From positions 29,884,245 to 29,948,244 of the forward strand of contig OX637289.1 in NCBI GenBank assembly GCA_951799445.1: 64,000 bases of DNA. Reading direction: 5' to 3'. Every line of letters begins with the position of its first letter. The stretch's first letter is position 1. Below the pieces are notes generated by a model. That model was given only the letters and a program-made list of their open reading frames with translations, ran no database searches and was not told where the DNA came from. Positions 1-12,603 of this stretch are shown here, in pieces. Source of the stretch: Pseudisothecium myosuroides. Lineage: Eukaryota; Streptophyta; Bryopsida; Hypnales; Lembophyllaceae. Both the position numbers and the translations under genes were made by a program.

Positions 1-979
1 TGAAGGACTATGAATCAAAATGCAAGTGTTTTCATAACTTTTGGATGCATTGTGAATTAGTTACAAATTTTCAAACATACAAGGAGTAGGGTGTTAAAAG
101 TGTCATCTAGGTGATGCCAAAATCAATTTGATGCACATGAAGAAATGTCAAAGAGAAGAAGTTAAACCAACTGAAATTGTACCCAAAATGGACCACTTGT
201 GAGGGTGCCACCTCCACAATTCTATTAATAGAGTTGCACACTACTTGAAATTCCATCTTACATTTGTTTTTAGTGTGTACCATTTTGGGTTTCCTTCCAA
301 TTCATTTTCCCTTCTAAAATAGGGGTCGATTTTGAAGAGCGGTCCATTTTAGGTGTAGTTATCTTAACTACACCTAAAATTGCACGAATAAGCTACGTGG
401 TATGACCAATACAGTGACGAACGAAACTGAGTACAAATTTGAAACGTTTTCATTCAAACAACCATATTGTAAGCATCATTGGACAAAGTCCAAAAATGTA
501 TATACAAAAGTTGTAGTGCGTGACATACTACATGTTACCATGGAAGTTTGAAGAAAAAATTAGTTGTGATTTGAAAGAAAATCAATTTCAAAGTTAGCCA
601 TGTCTAAAACTCAGTTTTGTTCAATATGATTTGGAATTATTTTTTTGTCAATTTTTTCTCAGAACTCTAAAAAATGTTTTTTGCCTTGGCATGACTATTG
701 GTATACATCATTTCAGATTGTTGTACACCAAAATTGAAGGAAATTGACATTTATAGAATTTAAAATACCGATAGTTTGACAAACGTGCAAATGATGTTGG
801 TTCTTGCAATATTTGAACTTTTTTTTTTGGAATTGAGAGCATGGGATAGTATTAGCCATTGTAGAGAGAGTATAATTTGCAATATGGACCATTGCTACAT
901 CTTAATGCCCTTGCATTTGAAATATTTGTTGAACTGGACAATGCATTTAATTTATATTTTACAACAATATAATGCATTT
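1..979. other. AT-rich intergenic DNA, no gene seen
   Basis: Apart from the hairpin at 346-380 this stretch holds no reading frame that looks coding on either strand. The open frame that begins at 776 runs into the transposon copy starting at 980 and has the composition of random AT-rich DNA. Confidence 0.6.
346..380. repeat. Perfect 16-bp inverted repeat with 3-nt loop
   Basis: The arm ATTTTAGGTGTAGTTA (346-361) is followed by TCT and then by its exact reverse complement (365-380). It could be the core of a small foldback element or a cruciform. No flanking terminal repeats were found that would delimit a larger element. Confidence 0.8.
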
Positions 980-1911
980 TTAACCCTTGAAGGACCAAGG
1001 CCTTTTTTCTGCCAAAAAACACTCAAAACTGCCATTTCTATAGCAAAGAGTAAAAAAAGTTGAAAATTGCTTTTTTTTCCCATCTAACCATAGGATCTTA
1101 AACCTAACTAGTATGAGAGTGTATGGAAAAAACTTCAGAATTTTTGACTGCACAGATTGCAAGATATCTACATTTAAAGTGAAAAAACAAGTTTTTCAGC
1201 ACATTGCGGGATTACATTTTTTTACTTTGAACATTTTTAACTTCAATTTTTTGCACTACACAATTTTGAGCTTTAAATCTTTATAGTGGAGAATTGAGTT
1301 GAGGGTCTAGGAAAAAAAATTCAAAAAAAACTTAATTATCATTCTTAAAAAAATTTGTTAAATAGAAGTGGGTACGAGATAGAAGGAAAATCTAAAATAT
1401 TAATATATTTTAGATGTAATTAAAATACACTAATCCCAATGGTGAGATTGTTCTAGCAAGTAAATCAGACCATGCAACAAAAAATTGAAAAATTGAAAAA
1501 ATTGCATTCAGAAATGAATCCTACAAGTTATTTTTTTCAAGAAGATGCTCTAATTGCCCAAAAAACAAGAATGTCCATAACTTTCTCATAACAAATCCAC
1601 ATGAAATGAATCAAAGCTTTCCAAATAGACAAATATATAATCTATGAGAAAAAAATATTAAAAAAAAAAATCAAATTTTTGTCCATTTTTTTTGGGCTGC
1701 CCGGGCTGCCCCCCATCCCCTATTTTGAGCTTATTTGGTCATAACTTTTGTTCCCGGGAACTGATTGTGAAAAAATTTATATTCCCACAAAGCTTATCAA
1801 TTTTTCTATCTCCGAAAAAAGTTTAAAAAATCAAGACAAAATTTCAACCCGTAGGTACTTGCCCGAAAATGCATTTGTCCCCCGAAGGGACAACGGTCCT
1901 TTAGGGTATAA
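980..1911 (+). mobile_element. TTAA-flanked piggyBac-like non-autonomous element, copy A
   Basis: The left end reads TTAACCCTTGAAGGACC and the right end reads GGTCCTTTAGGGTATAA, a slightly decayed inverted version. The interior aligns by eye along most of its length with copies at 13563, 30619 (inverted) and 37748, starting with the shared block CTTTTTTCTGCCAAAAAAC. No transposase frame is present, so it is non-autonomous. The TTAA target site and CCC-starting ends are the hallmark of the piggyBac superfamily; assignment rests on the ends only. Its last 200 bp match copy C and differ from copies B and D. Confidence 0.72.
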
Positions 1912-2600
1912 ATTCAATTTTGTAATGATTTCATATCTACCAGAGTTCATGATGCACACAACTAATCCAACAAATCCCCCAAAAATTAAATTATCATTGT
2001 CAATACCCAAAGTTGAATTGGTGTTCTTATTTTATTGTAGAACTCTTTGACCCGGTCGAAGAAAGCGCCATCCATATGTCTGTCCATTTGGACCCACCTA
2101 GCATGCGAGCATCGACCTGCCCAGTCGCATATCTTGCTGTTCTCATTCCAACCCAAACCCGGCATTTTGGTTAGGGGTCGGTAGTGAGTCTTGCATGGTA
2201 GAGTATGAATAGATGGGCCGAATCCACTCAATTCCCCCTAACCAAGACAGTTGGCTAGAATGGCTTTTTGAGCTTCATTTCTCCTGGCAGCCCGACCCCC
2301 ACCGAAACCAGATCTAAGTTAAGAGTTATGAGCAAGCCGATCTCAGTGAGTTCAGTCTGTCTCACATTCCATTCCTTCGCATCCAATTCTCCACCCAACT
2401 GTATCACAATGTAAGTTAAGTTATATCTCCTCCTGAATGTGCATGATGAATCAATCATGCTCCAGATGGGCCGACTGTGCCCAACTGAAAGCTGCACAAC
2501 ATGGCTGCTACATAACTGAACTGAACTTAGAATGGTGAAAGTCTAAGTTTGTACTTCCTGTGATGCACAGTGAGGTAGTTTGATACTCTGGAAGGGGCAA
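1912..2600. other. Intergenic DNA, no gene seen
   Basis: This stretch is somewhat richer in G and C than the DNA to its left. Short open frames occur on the - strand but show no recognisable protein features, and none is longer than about 80 codons. Confidence 0.4.
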
Positions 2601-2985
2601 GTGATCAATTTTCTGAAAGTGAGACTTGGCGGCAGGCCCTGGCCTGGGAGCAAAGGGTAGGCATCTTCAAGGTTAGGGTACGGGTTAGGGTATGGGTTAG
2701 GGTATGGGTTAGGGTATGGGTTTAGCTTACACCTCACCTTACAAGTTGCTCTGTGCAGCAGAACCGGACAATGGACACTCTGCAACTGGCGGAGCTTAAC
2801 TTACCATAAGTGTAGTGGAGCCTGGCCTGGGAGCAAAATTAAGTTATTGTAAGGTTATGGATCATCAAGGTTAGGGTATGGGTTAGGCTTACACTTAACC
2901 TTACAAGTTTGCTCTGTTCAGTACAGTACTGTACAGCAGAGCCAGACGAAGTGGACACTCTGCAACTGGCGGAGCTTAACCCTAG
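2601..2985. repeat. Diverged tandem duplication containing a telomere-like 12-bp minisatellite
   Basis: Two copies of a unit of about 190 bp lie head to tail. Each carries GGCCTGGGAGCAAA near its start and GGACACTCTGCAACTGGCGG near its end. Inside the first copy, at about 2672-2722, GGGTTAGGGTAT is repeated about four times; the second copy keeps only one. The motif resembles but does not equal the plant telomere unit TTTAGGG. Confidence 0.75.
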
Positions 2986-3206
2986 AAGGGCCTGAAGGCC
3001 CTTTGCGGTCGTACAACATATTCTGCATTTGGTGGTATTTGATCAGAAAAACACTGACCAATTTTTTTCCAGTTCAAAGTAAATTAATGATCATGATAGA
3101 GCATAAATAACAATGTGTATCACAATTGATATGTTAGACCACAATTGAAGAGTTATAAGGCTAAATACGGACCATACAAGGACCCCAAGGACCTTTCAAG
3201 GGTTAA
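2976..3206. mobile_element. Short TTAA-flanked piggyBac-like MITE (copy E)
   Basis: The left end reads TTAACCCTAGAAGGGCC and the right end reads GGACCTTTCAAGGGTTAA, imperfect inverted repeats directly bounded by TTAA. At 231 bp it is far shorter than the 940 bp copies and shares only the termini with them. It sits at the end of the duplicated unit at 2601-2985. Confidence 0.6.
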
Positions 3207-6200
3207 CTAACTATAATTGGAGTTAGTGGCTTGATTGTTGTCGATCGGTCTGCTAAGGAACCTTGGCATTCACTTTGTAGGATGGTTTCAATGTAAGAAA
3301 GCAGCTTATTACCACCCATATTTGCTATCTAGGTACCTTGGAGAAGCTATTTGTCAACTCATAAATTATTCAGAGATGGAAAAGTTGGAGAGAAGACATT
3401 TGCAAGTAGAATGAAGACATTCCAACAGAAAATGAAATGTGTTTTTTCAAAGTTGGTTGGATAAAGCCTGAGTAGGTAGAACCATGCTAAACCACATGCT
3501 AACATGTCCGCTCCCCAAGTGTTGATTGTCATGATGCTAAAGGGTTGCTAAGATTGTGGTTGGGGGGGATGCCTGAAAGGTTCAATAGATGTGGGAATTT
3601 AGTGACTTGCGGCATTGGGGTTGTTCTATCTTAACACTCAAATGACATCCATGTTCCCGCTTGGTGAAATATCATTAGTTTTCTATATGGAAACACTTCT
3701 TTCAAAAATTTCATATTTTTCTTATGTGGTAATATATATCCAAAATTTTAACTTGATTTATTTATAATTAAAAATACTAAAATGAATTTTATATGATCTT
3801 TAAAATATTTTTTTTTAGAAATCATAGTAATTACAAAATGCTTGAAATAGTATGAAATTTTTAGCAAAAATGAAAGTGATAGTGATAGTGATAAACATCA
3901 TGGTGTACTTGATGTATTCCTTGTGGTCGCACTAAGAATTTTTTGATACAAAAGTTCAAAAAGTAGTGTATTTTGAGCTTTCAAGATGGTACCTTCAAAG
4001 TGTCACAAAAATTGCAATTTTAATCATTTTGGGGAAAAAAAAAGATGGTAGATTATTGGAACCACATAGTTTCTTAGTCAAGCTTCAAGACATTTAAAAC
4101 CAAGAACTATGTGAAATTCAAGTTTGACCTTTATACATATAAAGCTTTGAATGATTGCATTTTGATTAAGGAGATGATAGTTATGAGGAGTTTTAGTTTG
4201 CGGGTAGTTATCAAATCTCTACTCTAAAATAAACTTTGAAGTCTTTTATTTAACTCAATTTTCAATATTTCTGAAAAAAATTAAAAACAGTGGATATAAA
4301 TTATTTATTACAACATTGCAACCATTTAGATTGAAAATTTTCAATTCCAATCCCAATTTTCCAATTCCATAACTAAATTCTTAACAATTTAGTGTTTTGA
4401 ATCATTCTCTACTCCTTTCTACTTACCATGATTTTGTATAGGCTGTAAATCTTATGAAATTAAGATTAGCATAGTGAAGTACTGAACCTACAAAACTTGT
4501 CGCCGGGGATTCTTCCCTTGGTTTGCTGTACTGTTTCCTGTATCAATGGAAATTGTGCATGTGTTTAAAAAATAAAAATAAAAGTACTGAACCCACTTGG
4601 TGAGTATGCTTCTGGACCTCTTGCTGTCAAACACGTCATGCATGCCATGCATTTGAGCAGGAGAATGAGTGAATCTTACGTAAGTACCTGGACATATGAG
4701 AAAAGGTAGATGAGACAGAAAATAGCTGCCTTGCTTTGTGGGATTTTTAAATTTTATTTCTAATATCTCAAATTTCCACATGTAGACAAATTGATTTTTG
4801 ATTTTTGATTTACACCAAAGCAGGATTTTGTTATTAATTTTTGAAGTTTGCTACCCAAATAACCCAATAGAATCATTTGACCTTCCCAGTAATAAAAGAA
4901 AAGTGTATTTATAATTCCATAATGGTCATCTTATTTGTTGAAAATGGTTACAATATTATTCTAAAAATAGATACAACATCAAGGTTCTAAAATAGTCACT
5001 TCCAATAATGATAATACATCCAGAATGAAGTTATAAGTTACTACTTTAGTCATTAAGTTACTCATTTATCTAATTGTCACTACTGCATTAGATAAATGTA
5101 GTTTGCATAGATGGAGGAAATACCCTTCAAGAATATCCACATGATAAATAAGACCAATTGTGTATTCTCTTGTGGTCATTTCGGTGGTCTAAACTAATCA
5201 CATTTTTATCAATACTAAGTAATTGCCATTGGTACTAAATATCATTTGTTTTAAAATAACAATTTTAGATTCATCTACCTCAATATATTTCTGTTGCCTA
5301 GAATAGGTTCATCTACCTCGATATATTTTTGTTTACCCCCTAAAGGATACTTGTCCGTTGAATGGGCAATTGAAAATCCCAGTGATTCTATGAAGTCAAC
5401 TTTGGTTGGATGTTTGTGAAATCTTGACACAAGGTGTGAACAAGTACTCCCTCAGTGAAAATATAATTTTTTTAAAGATTGGATGGTTGTATCAAAAGTT
5501 ATGTTCCTCAATTTATTTTTTTGGCAATTTGGACTTCTTGGGGGTATCTTTTGCTAAACCCTTTATTGACTTTTGAAATTTGGCATGTATGCAATTAATA
5601 AAATATGGCATAAAATTGTCCAAGAAAAACAAATTTGAATTCTCAAATCACATTCTAAGAGGACTCAAACTTTGTTAGCTATGTCAGGTAGTTTTGAGAA
5701 AAAACACTTTTTGAATTCCAAATCCTAATATCCTGCAATTTGTGAAGTCAAAGTTATTGAAAATTTCTCCAAATATTCCAAATGTTTGTCTCTAACTTTC
5801 CACCATTTAGATTTCAAATAAAAATTTTCCTCGTTGCACAAAAAATCCTCAAAAAATGACTAGTGTATTGCCAATTCACTTGACCTTCTTGCATTGCAAG
5901 GTGATTTAGAGTAATAAACATCTTAGTTGCATCTAAAATTTTCAATGAGAGGGTCTAATATCATATACTTATAAATAGTGAAAATTCTCATTTATGTTTG
6001 TTGAGCCAAAAAATTTAGCCAAGGGGTCTTGAAGTCTGTTATCCATGTCAAGCAAGGCCCAAAAAACTTTTTTAGGAACTCCAAATGTTATAATTTTTCA
6101 ATCCACATAGTCAAATGGTCTACAATTTTCCACATATTGCCTTTCTTGTTTAATACACTTTTGTACAATTTGAATTCAAAAAAAAAGTTTTTATTTTTAT

Positions 6201-6494
6201 TTTGGACAATGCATCAAAAATTGGTAGTCTTGGACTTTTTCTCTTCCAAAATACCCTCTTTCCGTTAGAAGTTTAAAAAAACTCAACATTGTACTATCAA
6301 ATTGATTACTAAAGTAACTACATCAAAAAGCATCCAAATAAGCATTTAGCATGGTCACTATTATTAAAAGTGTCTTATTTTTTGCTCAATGTAATTAGCA
6401 AGTAAAAAATGATTGCAAATTCTCTTAGCACGTATATTTTTTTTTTAACTCTTTCATTACAAGAAATTTCAGCCCCCGAAAAGGCCGCGAGTTT
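3207..6494. other. AT-rich intergenic DNA, no gene seen
   Basis: Strongly AT-rich sequence without a coding-like frame longer than about 100 codons. The open frames at 4488-4781 (- strand) and 6029-6268 (+ strand) are low-complexity Phe, Leu, Asn and Lys runs expected of AT-rich DNA. Confidence 0.55.
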
Positions 6495-6711
6495 TGAACC
6501 CCCCGGGTGCAATTGCAGAAAAAATTCGAATTTTTTTTAATTTGATTTCAAGTGCTGATGTGGCACTACTAGTGCCACGTCAGATTTTTTATTTTTTTAA
6601 TAATTTTAAAAAATTTAAAAAAAATTTAAAAAAAATTTAAAAAAAATTATTTAAAAAATTTAAAAATTAAATTTTAATTATTCTATAATTGCACCGCAGG
6701 GGTGCCGAAAA
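6495..6711. mobile_element. Foldback or MITE-like element with nested palindrome
   Basis: The left arm around 6500-6525 contains CCCCGGGTGCAATTGCAG. The right arm around 6685-6711 contains an inverted, diverged version, AATTGCACCGCAGGGGTGCC. Between them lies a near-perfect palindrome, TGATGTGGCAC...GTGCCACGTCA (6556-6582), followed by a run of AAATTTAAAAA. The nested symmetry suggests a small foldback element. No clear target-site duplication is visible. Confidence 0.45.
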
Positions 6712-8780
6712 CCATCTTCTTCTAATGGTAGATTGACAATAAATTTTTACAATATTGAGCCGTGATAAATTTAAATCACCCTTTCTACATTCTCAAGCAA
6801 AGGTGTACATTTGGAGCAAGAATTTGTAAGGGTTGATTTTGCAACCAATTGCAACTAGGTATGCTTACCTTATTTACTACAACTTTCTATATAGGTTCCA
6901 AAAGAAAAGAAATGAAAAATAATATATGCTCCAAAGATTAAAGAAAACAATGAAATATTAAAAATCTCAAAATGGTGTATATAATATGTGCTAGGAATTA
7001 CATTAAGTTTGGGTTTTCAATACATAATTGTTTCTAAATAGACTACCAATATATAGTAAATAACTTTAATCCCTAAAGTTCTAAGGTATTTTGAATTCAA
7101 AAACTTATTCAAAAAACTTTTACCCAAAGTAATGTTAGAATCTTTTTCTATATTTTTTCTTTAATAATTCAAACTAAATGATCTTTGATTTATTTGTTCA
7201 AGCATAACCTCTTGAAATTTTAGAGCAAAAACCTTTACCAATTGCAAGATCAATGTACCTAAACTTCAAAAACTATGTTTTCATGACCCTTTCTAAAGAC
7301 AAAGTTGTTTTCAAAAAATTTAGAAGATCCCATGTATCTTGCAACTTGGGAATTTCAGTGGTCAAAATGATATAAAATGGATTGAAAACACATGGAAAAT
7401 TTAACCAAAAAATGTCTCATCTTCAACTTTACAAAAATTTAAAAGTGGAAGGTGGTACATGATGAAAGAAAAAGCTAAATCTCTAATAAGCTTGACAAAA
7501 AAGTTAAAAATTATAAATTTCAATGATAAAGATGTCTTAGTAAGCAAAAGATATCATATATTATTGTTTTTGGAGGGAGAATTTTAAAATTGAGTTAAAA
7601 AACAACTTTATATGTTTTTTCTACCATTATTGCTTACAAAATGAAAATTCTCACAACTTTCATCTCCAATTAATCATACTTGAATGGTTCATATGTTTTA
7701 GCATAGGTATCAATATATTTGAATCAAACAAAATTAATTAATCATTCTTTAGAATGTATTTTAATTTGCCAACTTTGACATTGGAAAAAAAATTATATTT
7801 TTTGCAATACTTGTCAAAATGATTGAAACAAGGCTTCACATGTAGAGTATGATGATTAGGAGCTGTCATAAAAATCTAATGCAAAAATTCCCAAATTTGA
7901 AGTCAATAGTATCTGCAAGAATCTTAAAGAAATCTGAAGTGGTCTCTTTAGTCACGTAGGGATTAAGAAAGGTAAAATTCAATTTCAAAGAAAATAAATT
8001 GATTATTTTTATTTTTTCCAATATCAATTTTAATTTTAATATTTTAAATAATTACTAAAGTATTTATAGCAACAAAATAGAGATTTTGGCATTAATTTTG
8101 AGGAAAGGATATAGAAGCGTTAAATACTTCTTCTATTTTTGCATTTTTGTACTACCTTGCATTCCAAGTTTGTTGTGTTGATAAAGTACTTTGATCTCAA
8201 CCTCTACATCATTATTTCAAATATTTTAAAATCGCTTTATACTGTATAACTAGTGTAATGTGTTGGTCACAACCAAAAAAGAGTTGGCAAATTCTTATTA
8301 GAATCCTACCCAATTTTGACAGTGGCTCCTCTAATACTATAAAAAAATGTTTGAAAAAATGAATAAAAGCACCAAAACCTTCTCAGAAATATACTAAATC
8401 GGCTATATTCGGATGAAAACTACAATTAATAGAAATTTTGGTGGATGAAGGTGCACATTTCAATTATTCTCTCCATTTTTCTTTATTTGCTTGCATTCTA
8501 GGATGCAAATTGCTCTACCACCAGAAAAAAATAAAATTGGTTGATTAGTTGGTCTGACCTTATTTTCTTATACAAACAAAACAAAAAGGACATGCTACAA
8601 AAGTAAAGTTATAGAGGTGAAAAGAACATTCTTATGATTTACACATTATTAGTTAGTAATTTTTTGTGTATATTTACAGAGGATTATTTCTAAAAAGGGG
8701 CATCAATGCATAGTTAGCTCATATGTTGTACTTTATAAAACTATTTCAATCCCCTCTTTATTCACAATGGTTCTAAGAGT
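6712..8780. other. AT-rich intergenic DNA, no gene seen
   Basis: Long homopolymer-rich AT DNA. No frame, RNA gene or ordered repeat could be supported here. Confidence 0.55.
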
Positions 8781-8890
8781 TTAGGACACTACATTGATTT
8801 GCCCTAATAGTGAGAGAAAGAGATTATCGTCACCATAAAAATTTAGTGTCATATATATACACTATTAGGACAAATCAATGCAGTCTTAAG
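8781..8890. mobile_element. Small inverted-repeat element (MITE-like)
   Basis: The left arm contains ATTGATTTGCCCTAATAGTG (about 8793-8812) and the right arm CACTATTAGGACAAATCAAT (about 8860-8879), inverted with one mismatch and extending outward with further partial matches. The total length is about 110 bp with a spacer of about 47 bp. No TTAA boundary is present, so it is unrelated to the TTAA elements in this window. Confidence 0.6.
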
Positions 8891-9905
8891 TCCGGTGTGT
8901 TCAAGATTTGTTGGGGCTCCTTTCTCCTATACTATCGATTGGCCGAGGGCTTGTATGTTATATTTTTGTAAGGAATTTCTTTTCATTCATGTCAAAGAAA
9001 GAAAGAAAGAAAAATAATTGTTCTAAGACATTGTTATTATTTCTTTTTCTTATAATTTTTCCCTTTTTCTTTCATTACTCCCTTCCTCCCAAACTGGTCT
9101 TCCTATTCAACAAAATGTTTCGGATTAAGGTTGAAAATAACATTTTTTAAACCCATTTTGCATTGTACAGTAAGTAGAGTTTGGTGCATTCCCATCGTCC
9201 TAAAAACATTGAGTTTTGGAGTCCTTTTCAATACGTAGTTCTAGTGTATTAGAAAGTGAAATTTCTAGGGCATTTTCAAGGAACACCGGTGGGCACTTAG
9301 ATGTTGAGCATAAGATTGTCATTTTGTAGCTAGTTAGTGTGTGTCCAAGACCATGTGTAGACCTTTGTTTTGCCTCCCAGAGCTTTGTCTCCTTCAATCG
9401 AGCAACATTCAAAGAGATGCAAAAAATAAGAACAAACAATTTTGATTGACCCCTTCGGTCATTTCATTTGTCTTTTGATTGATGATTGCATGGATGAAGG
9501 GGGAAATTTTATTTGGAGTTGTTTTGTTGGTTCCAAATAGCAATCGAAAGCTAAATGTGATCGATTTGCAACATCACTAAGTACAACAAAAATTAAGGCC
9601 AACAAGAAGATCATTTTGTGGCGGAGGCAGTATTATTTTTTGGAGTGTTATTCAATTCTTTCCTATTTCACATTCACTCACAAAAGTGACCATTTTGTTT
9701 TGGAATTTTTTTAAATTAAATGGGACCAAGTGAAGTCTGAAATTTTCTCCAATGACAAACTACTATATTTAGTAATAATTTCAATTTTTGAAATGGATAT
9801 TTGTCTGTTTGTTTGTTTTTAGTTGGCGTAAATCAGAACAATTTCAATTGCATTGAGAATAAGTAAAAAGACCCACCCCATCCAAACAAATGAATTTCTT
9901 AAATG
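8891..9905. other. Intergenic DNA, no gene seen
   Basis: Mostly AT-rich. A short GAAA microsatellite lies at about 8999-9011. The open frames at 8908-9150 and 9200-9439 show no family features. Confidence 0.45.
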
Positions 9906-10320
9906 CAATTTTTTTTTAACAAATGGAAGAAACCATTGCATTAAAAAAAGAAACAGAAAACAACAACCAAGTCGTGAGGTTGGCTAATGAAGAGAATAAG
10001 AGTGTGAATCAATGACATCAAAAAAAAAAGACTTAAAGACAAAACCAAAGACTAGATGAAAGAACACAAAGGAAGGCCCCTCATGTTCCAAACAATTGTG
10101 TCTCCTAACTACTAGCTAACACAAGTGAATGGAGCCAAATGCTATGAAATTTCAACCACATGGTATCAACCCTCTGAGGATGGAATTGAGTGCCTAGTTG
10201 GGCCTTCAATTGAGCTTTTTGTCCAAAATCTAGTAGGGTATTCCACAAAGCTTCTTGAGTGTAGGCTAAAGGCCATTGACTCCAACAAAAACTTTGTTGT
10301 TGTGAGAAATCTATAAAGAA
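9906..10320 (-). mobile_element. Probable LINE 3' end fragment
   Basis: Read on the - strand, the block TTTAATGCAATGGTTTCTTC (about 9925-9945) is followed by an A-run. The related block TTTAATGCAATGGTCACCGT ends the better supported LINE fragment at 18896-19560. I infer a 5'-truncated non-LTR element whose tail lies at the low-coordinate end. No protein motif can be read here, so the call rests on the shared tail alone. Confidence 0.35.
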
Positions 10321-12519
10321 GAACCTCTAAGAAGGGTTCAGATGCGAATTTAACGGAGTAGGCTGCGAGGCATGAATAACTAATTACCATAATAATTTTT
10401 TGTTTTTTCATTTATTTTGAAACACATGGACAATTTCCATTCGGAACCTGAGGAGCCAGTCGGTCCCCAGCGATTTTTATATTTATTATTATTTATTTTT
10501 AAAAACCTTTTCCACAACTAAAAGGAGGATTACCCTAATAAATTTAGCCATTGCTTATCATTGGACGCTGGAGTGGAGTGCGTTGTGCAACGGCTGAAGC
10601 TTAAATTTGGAACTGGAATACTGATTATATATAATAAATCGTGAGAAAACATGCAGAAGACCGGCGTATGACAGCTTTGGCAACTGAGATTTATACTTAG
10701 CAAATTTCCAGTCGGACGACCCCACCCATCCACTGCATGACCCCCGGGGCCCGGGCTCCACTGAGCTCCGAGGAATTCAAGCAAAATCAGAAAAAAGGAC
10801 CTGACGTATGACTCACTCACATTGCAAACTTGGGCTGTATTTGAATGAGAAAAATCATGCTTCCTACTTAATTTGAAGGGAAACTCTGAAAATACTTTTA
10901 GCTTTTTCACTATTACCAAATTATACAGTAGGTAATTTCTATCATGCCGTGTGGGGGAGGGAGGAATCAATCAACTAAGCTTCTTTTTTTCTTCTTTTTT
11001 GACACAAAAAACTCAAGCTCAAGCTCAAACAACTCAAGCTTTCAACCTATGCAAGGCTCCACTGAATTTAGGAATCATCAAACCAAATTAAGGTGAAATT
11101 TTTTATCATAATCCAAAAAATAATAACCCTAATAACGGACTACTACTACTGTAAATAAGAGGGCACTAACTTAATGCGTGTGATCAGGGATGCTGTCTCG
11201 GCGTGATATAACTTCGGTTCCCATTTCTCCCTGGATACCCACATTCAGTTGCTCAGAAAAATAAAAAATAAAAAATGAGGCTCTATTTGTGCAAATCATA
11301 AAAATACCCTTTTTGCTTCCTTCTCATTTGTCTCATGATCATTTATTATCCACCAAGTTGGATTTAGGAAAATGGAAGGTTAATTCATAGATGGGGATAT
11401 ACCGGTAAACCAAATGAAGTTTCCACAGAAAAATAGGCGAACGAAACCGGAATTCCCTACTCTATTCGCTTCGGAGATTCAATCGGCTATTTGGGGTATG
11501 GCTTGTGGATGAATATAATTGAAAGTGCATGATCTCGCATGATTTGCTGAAGAGTTTGGGGTAACTTGGAGGTGGGATAACTGAAGAAGAAGGTGCTAAG
11601 CACTTTCAAAAAAAAAGGAAAAAAAGAAGAAGATGCTAAGAGTGGGGCCTAATACCGCCAACTGCTTTCTTTACTAATACTGGATGCTTAATCATCTGAT
11701 GGCGTCATTAATCACTACTTAACTTAGTGAGAGCAATATTAGCAGCAGGTTCACATTTAACCTGCTTGTGGAGTTCCACACACTAGTTAACACGCCATCG
11801 GTTCCTTTACCCAACTGATGAGTGAAAACTGGAAAAGGAACACACCCTATGCAGTTTGTTTTTTCAGGGTTTTTTTCAGTTTTTATGAAGTGCCGAAGTG
11901 GCGATATAAAATGTTACAGTGGTGCTCTAAATTTCAACATTCATCCACATATTGGATAGAAAATTTCATCCAAGATTTTTTTTAAATTTGAAGTTATCTG
12001 GCAAAAAACTTCATATTTTTTCATCCAAATTACTTTTTCCTAGTGCAATCTGCCTCTGAAAAGCAAAAAAAAACAAAAACGATCTTAGGTGAAGGTCAAA
12101 TTTGGCATGAATCAAGTCATTTTTGTAAAACATTGCCACATGTCATCTTGTGAATGGTGTTATGTGATGTGGACCTCTAAAAATCTAAAGTGGAAATTCA
12201 ATTTCAACACCCAAGTGCCAAATCAGACCTTCGCTTATAGTACTCAAAGCCTCATTTTTAAATCCATTAGGGAGAAAAAACAAGAAACGAAATGATTTAT
12301 GGTGGTCCACATGATAATTATTTTGGATAATAATGTTAGCCTACTCAAATGAAAAACACCCAAGTCATTTTGTAATTTTCTAATACTTACACATTTTATT
12401 CTATGAATTTTCAAAGATGAAAGCAGAGGGTACCTACATGTGCATGCACACTAGACCCCCTTTAAACAATCACTCTTCCAGCACAAGGTACAAATGCAAA
12501 TAAAAACACAATTATGATG

Positions 12520-12523
<4 letters not shown>
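10321..12523. other. Intergenic DNA, no gene recognised
   Basis: This region includes a 146-codon open frame on the - strand (10530-10970) that overlaps a GC-rich patch near 10700-10790. Its product has no recognisable domain, is low in charged structure and has no supporting splice context, so it is not called as a gene. The remainder is AT-rich with several short A-rich stretches. Confidence 0.4.

Positions 12524-12598
<75 letters not shown>
12524..12598. repeat. (AT)n microsatellite
   Basis: An uninterrupted dinucleotide tract of about 37 AT units, followed by a T-rich stretch. It is expected to be length-polymorphic. Confidence 0.97.

Positions 12599-12603
<5 letters not shown>

Noticed and set aside
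10530..10970. 146-codon - strand frame as a gene
   Set aside because: There is no recognisable domain, no splice context, and a second frame of 67 codons is open in the same patch, so it is probably a chance frame in locally GC-rich DNA.
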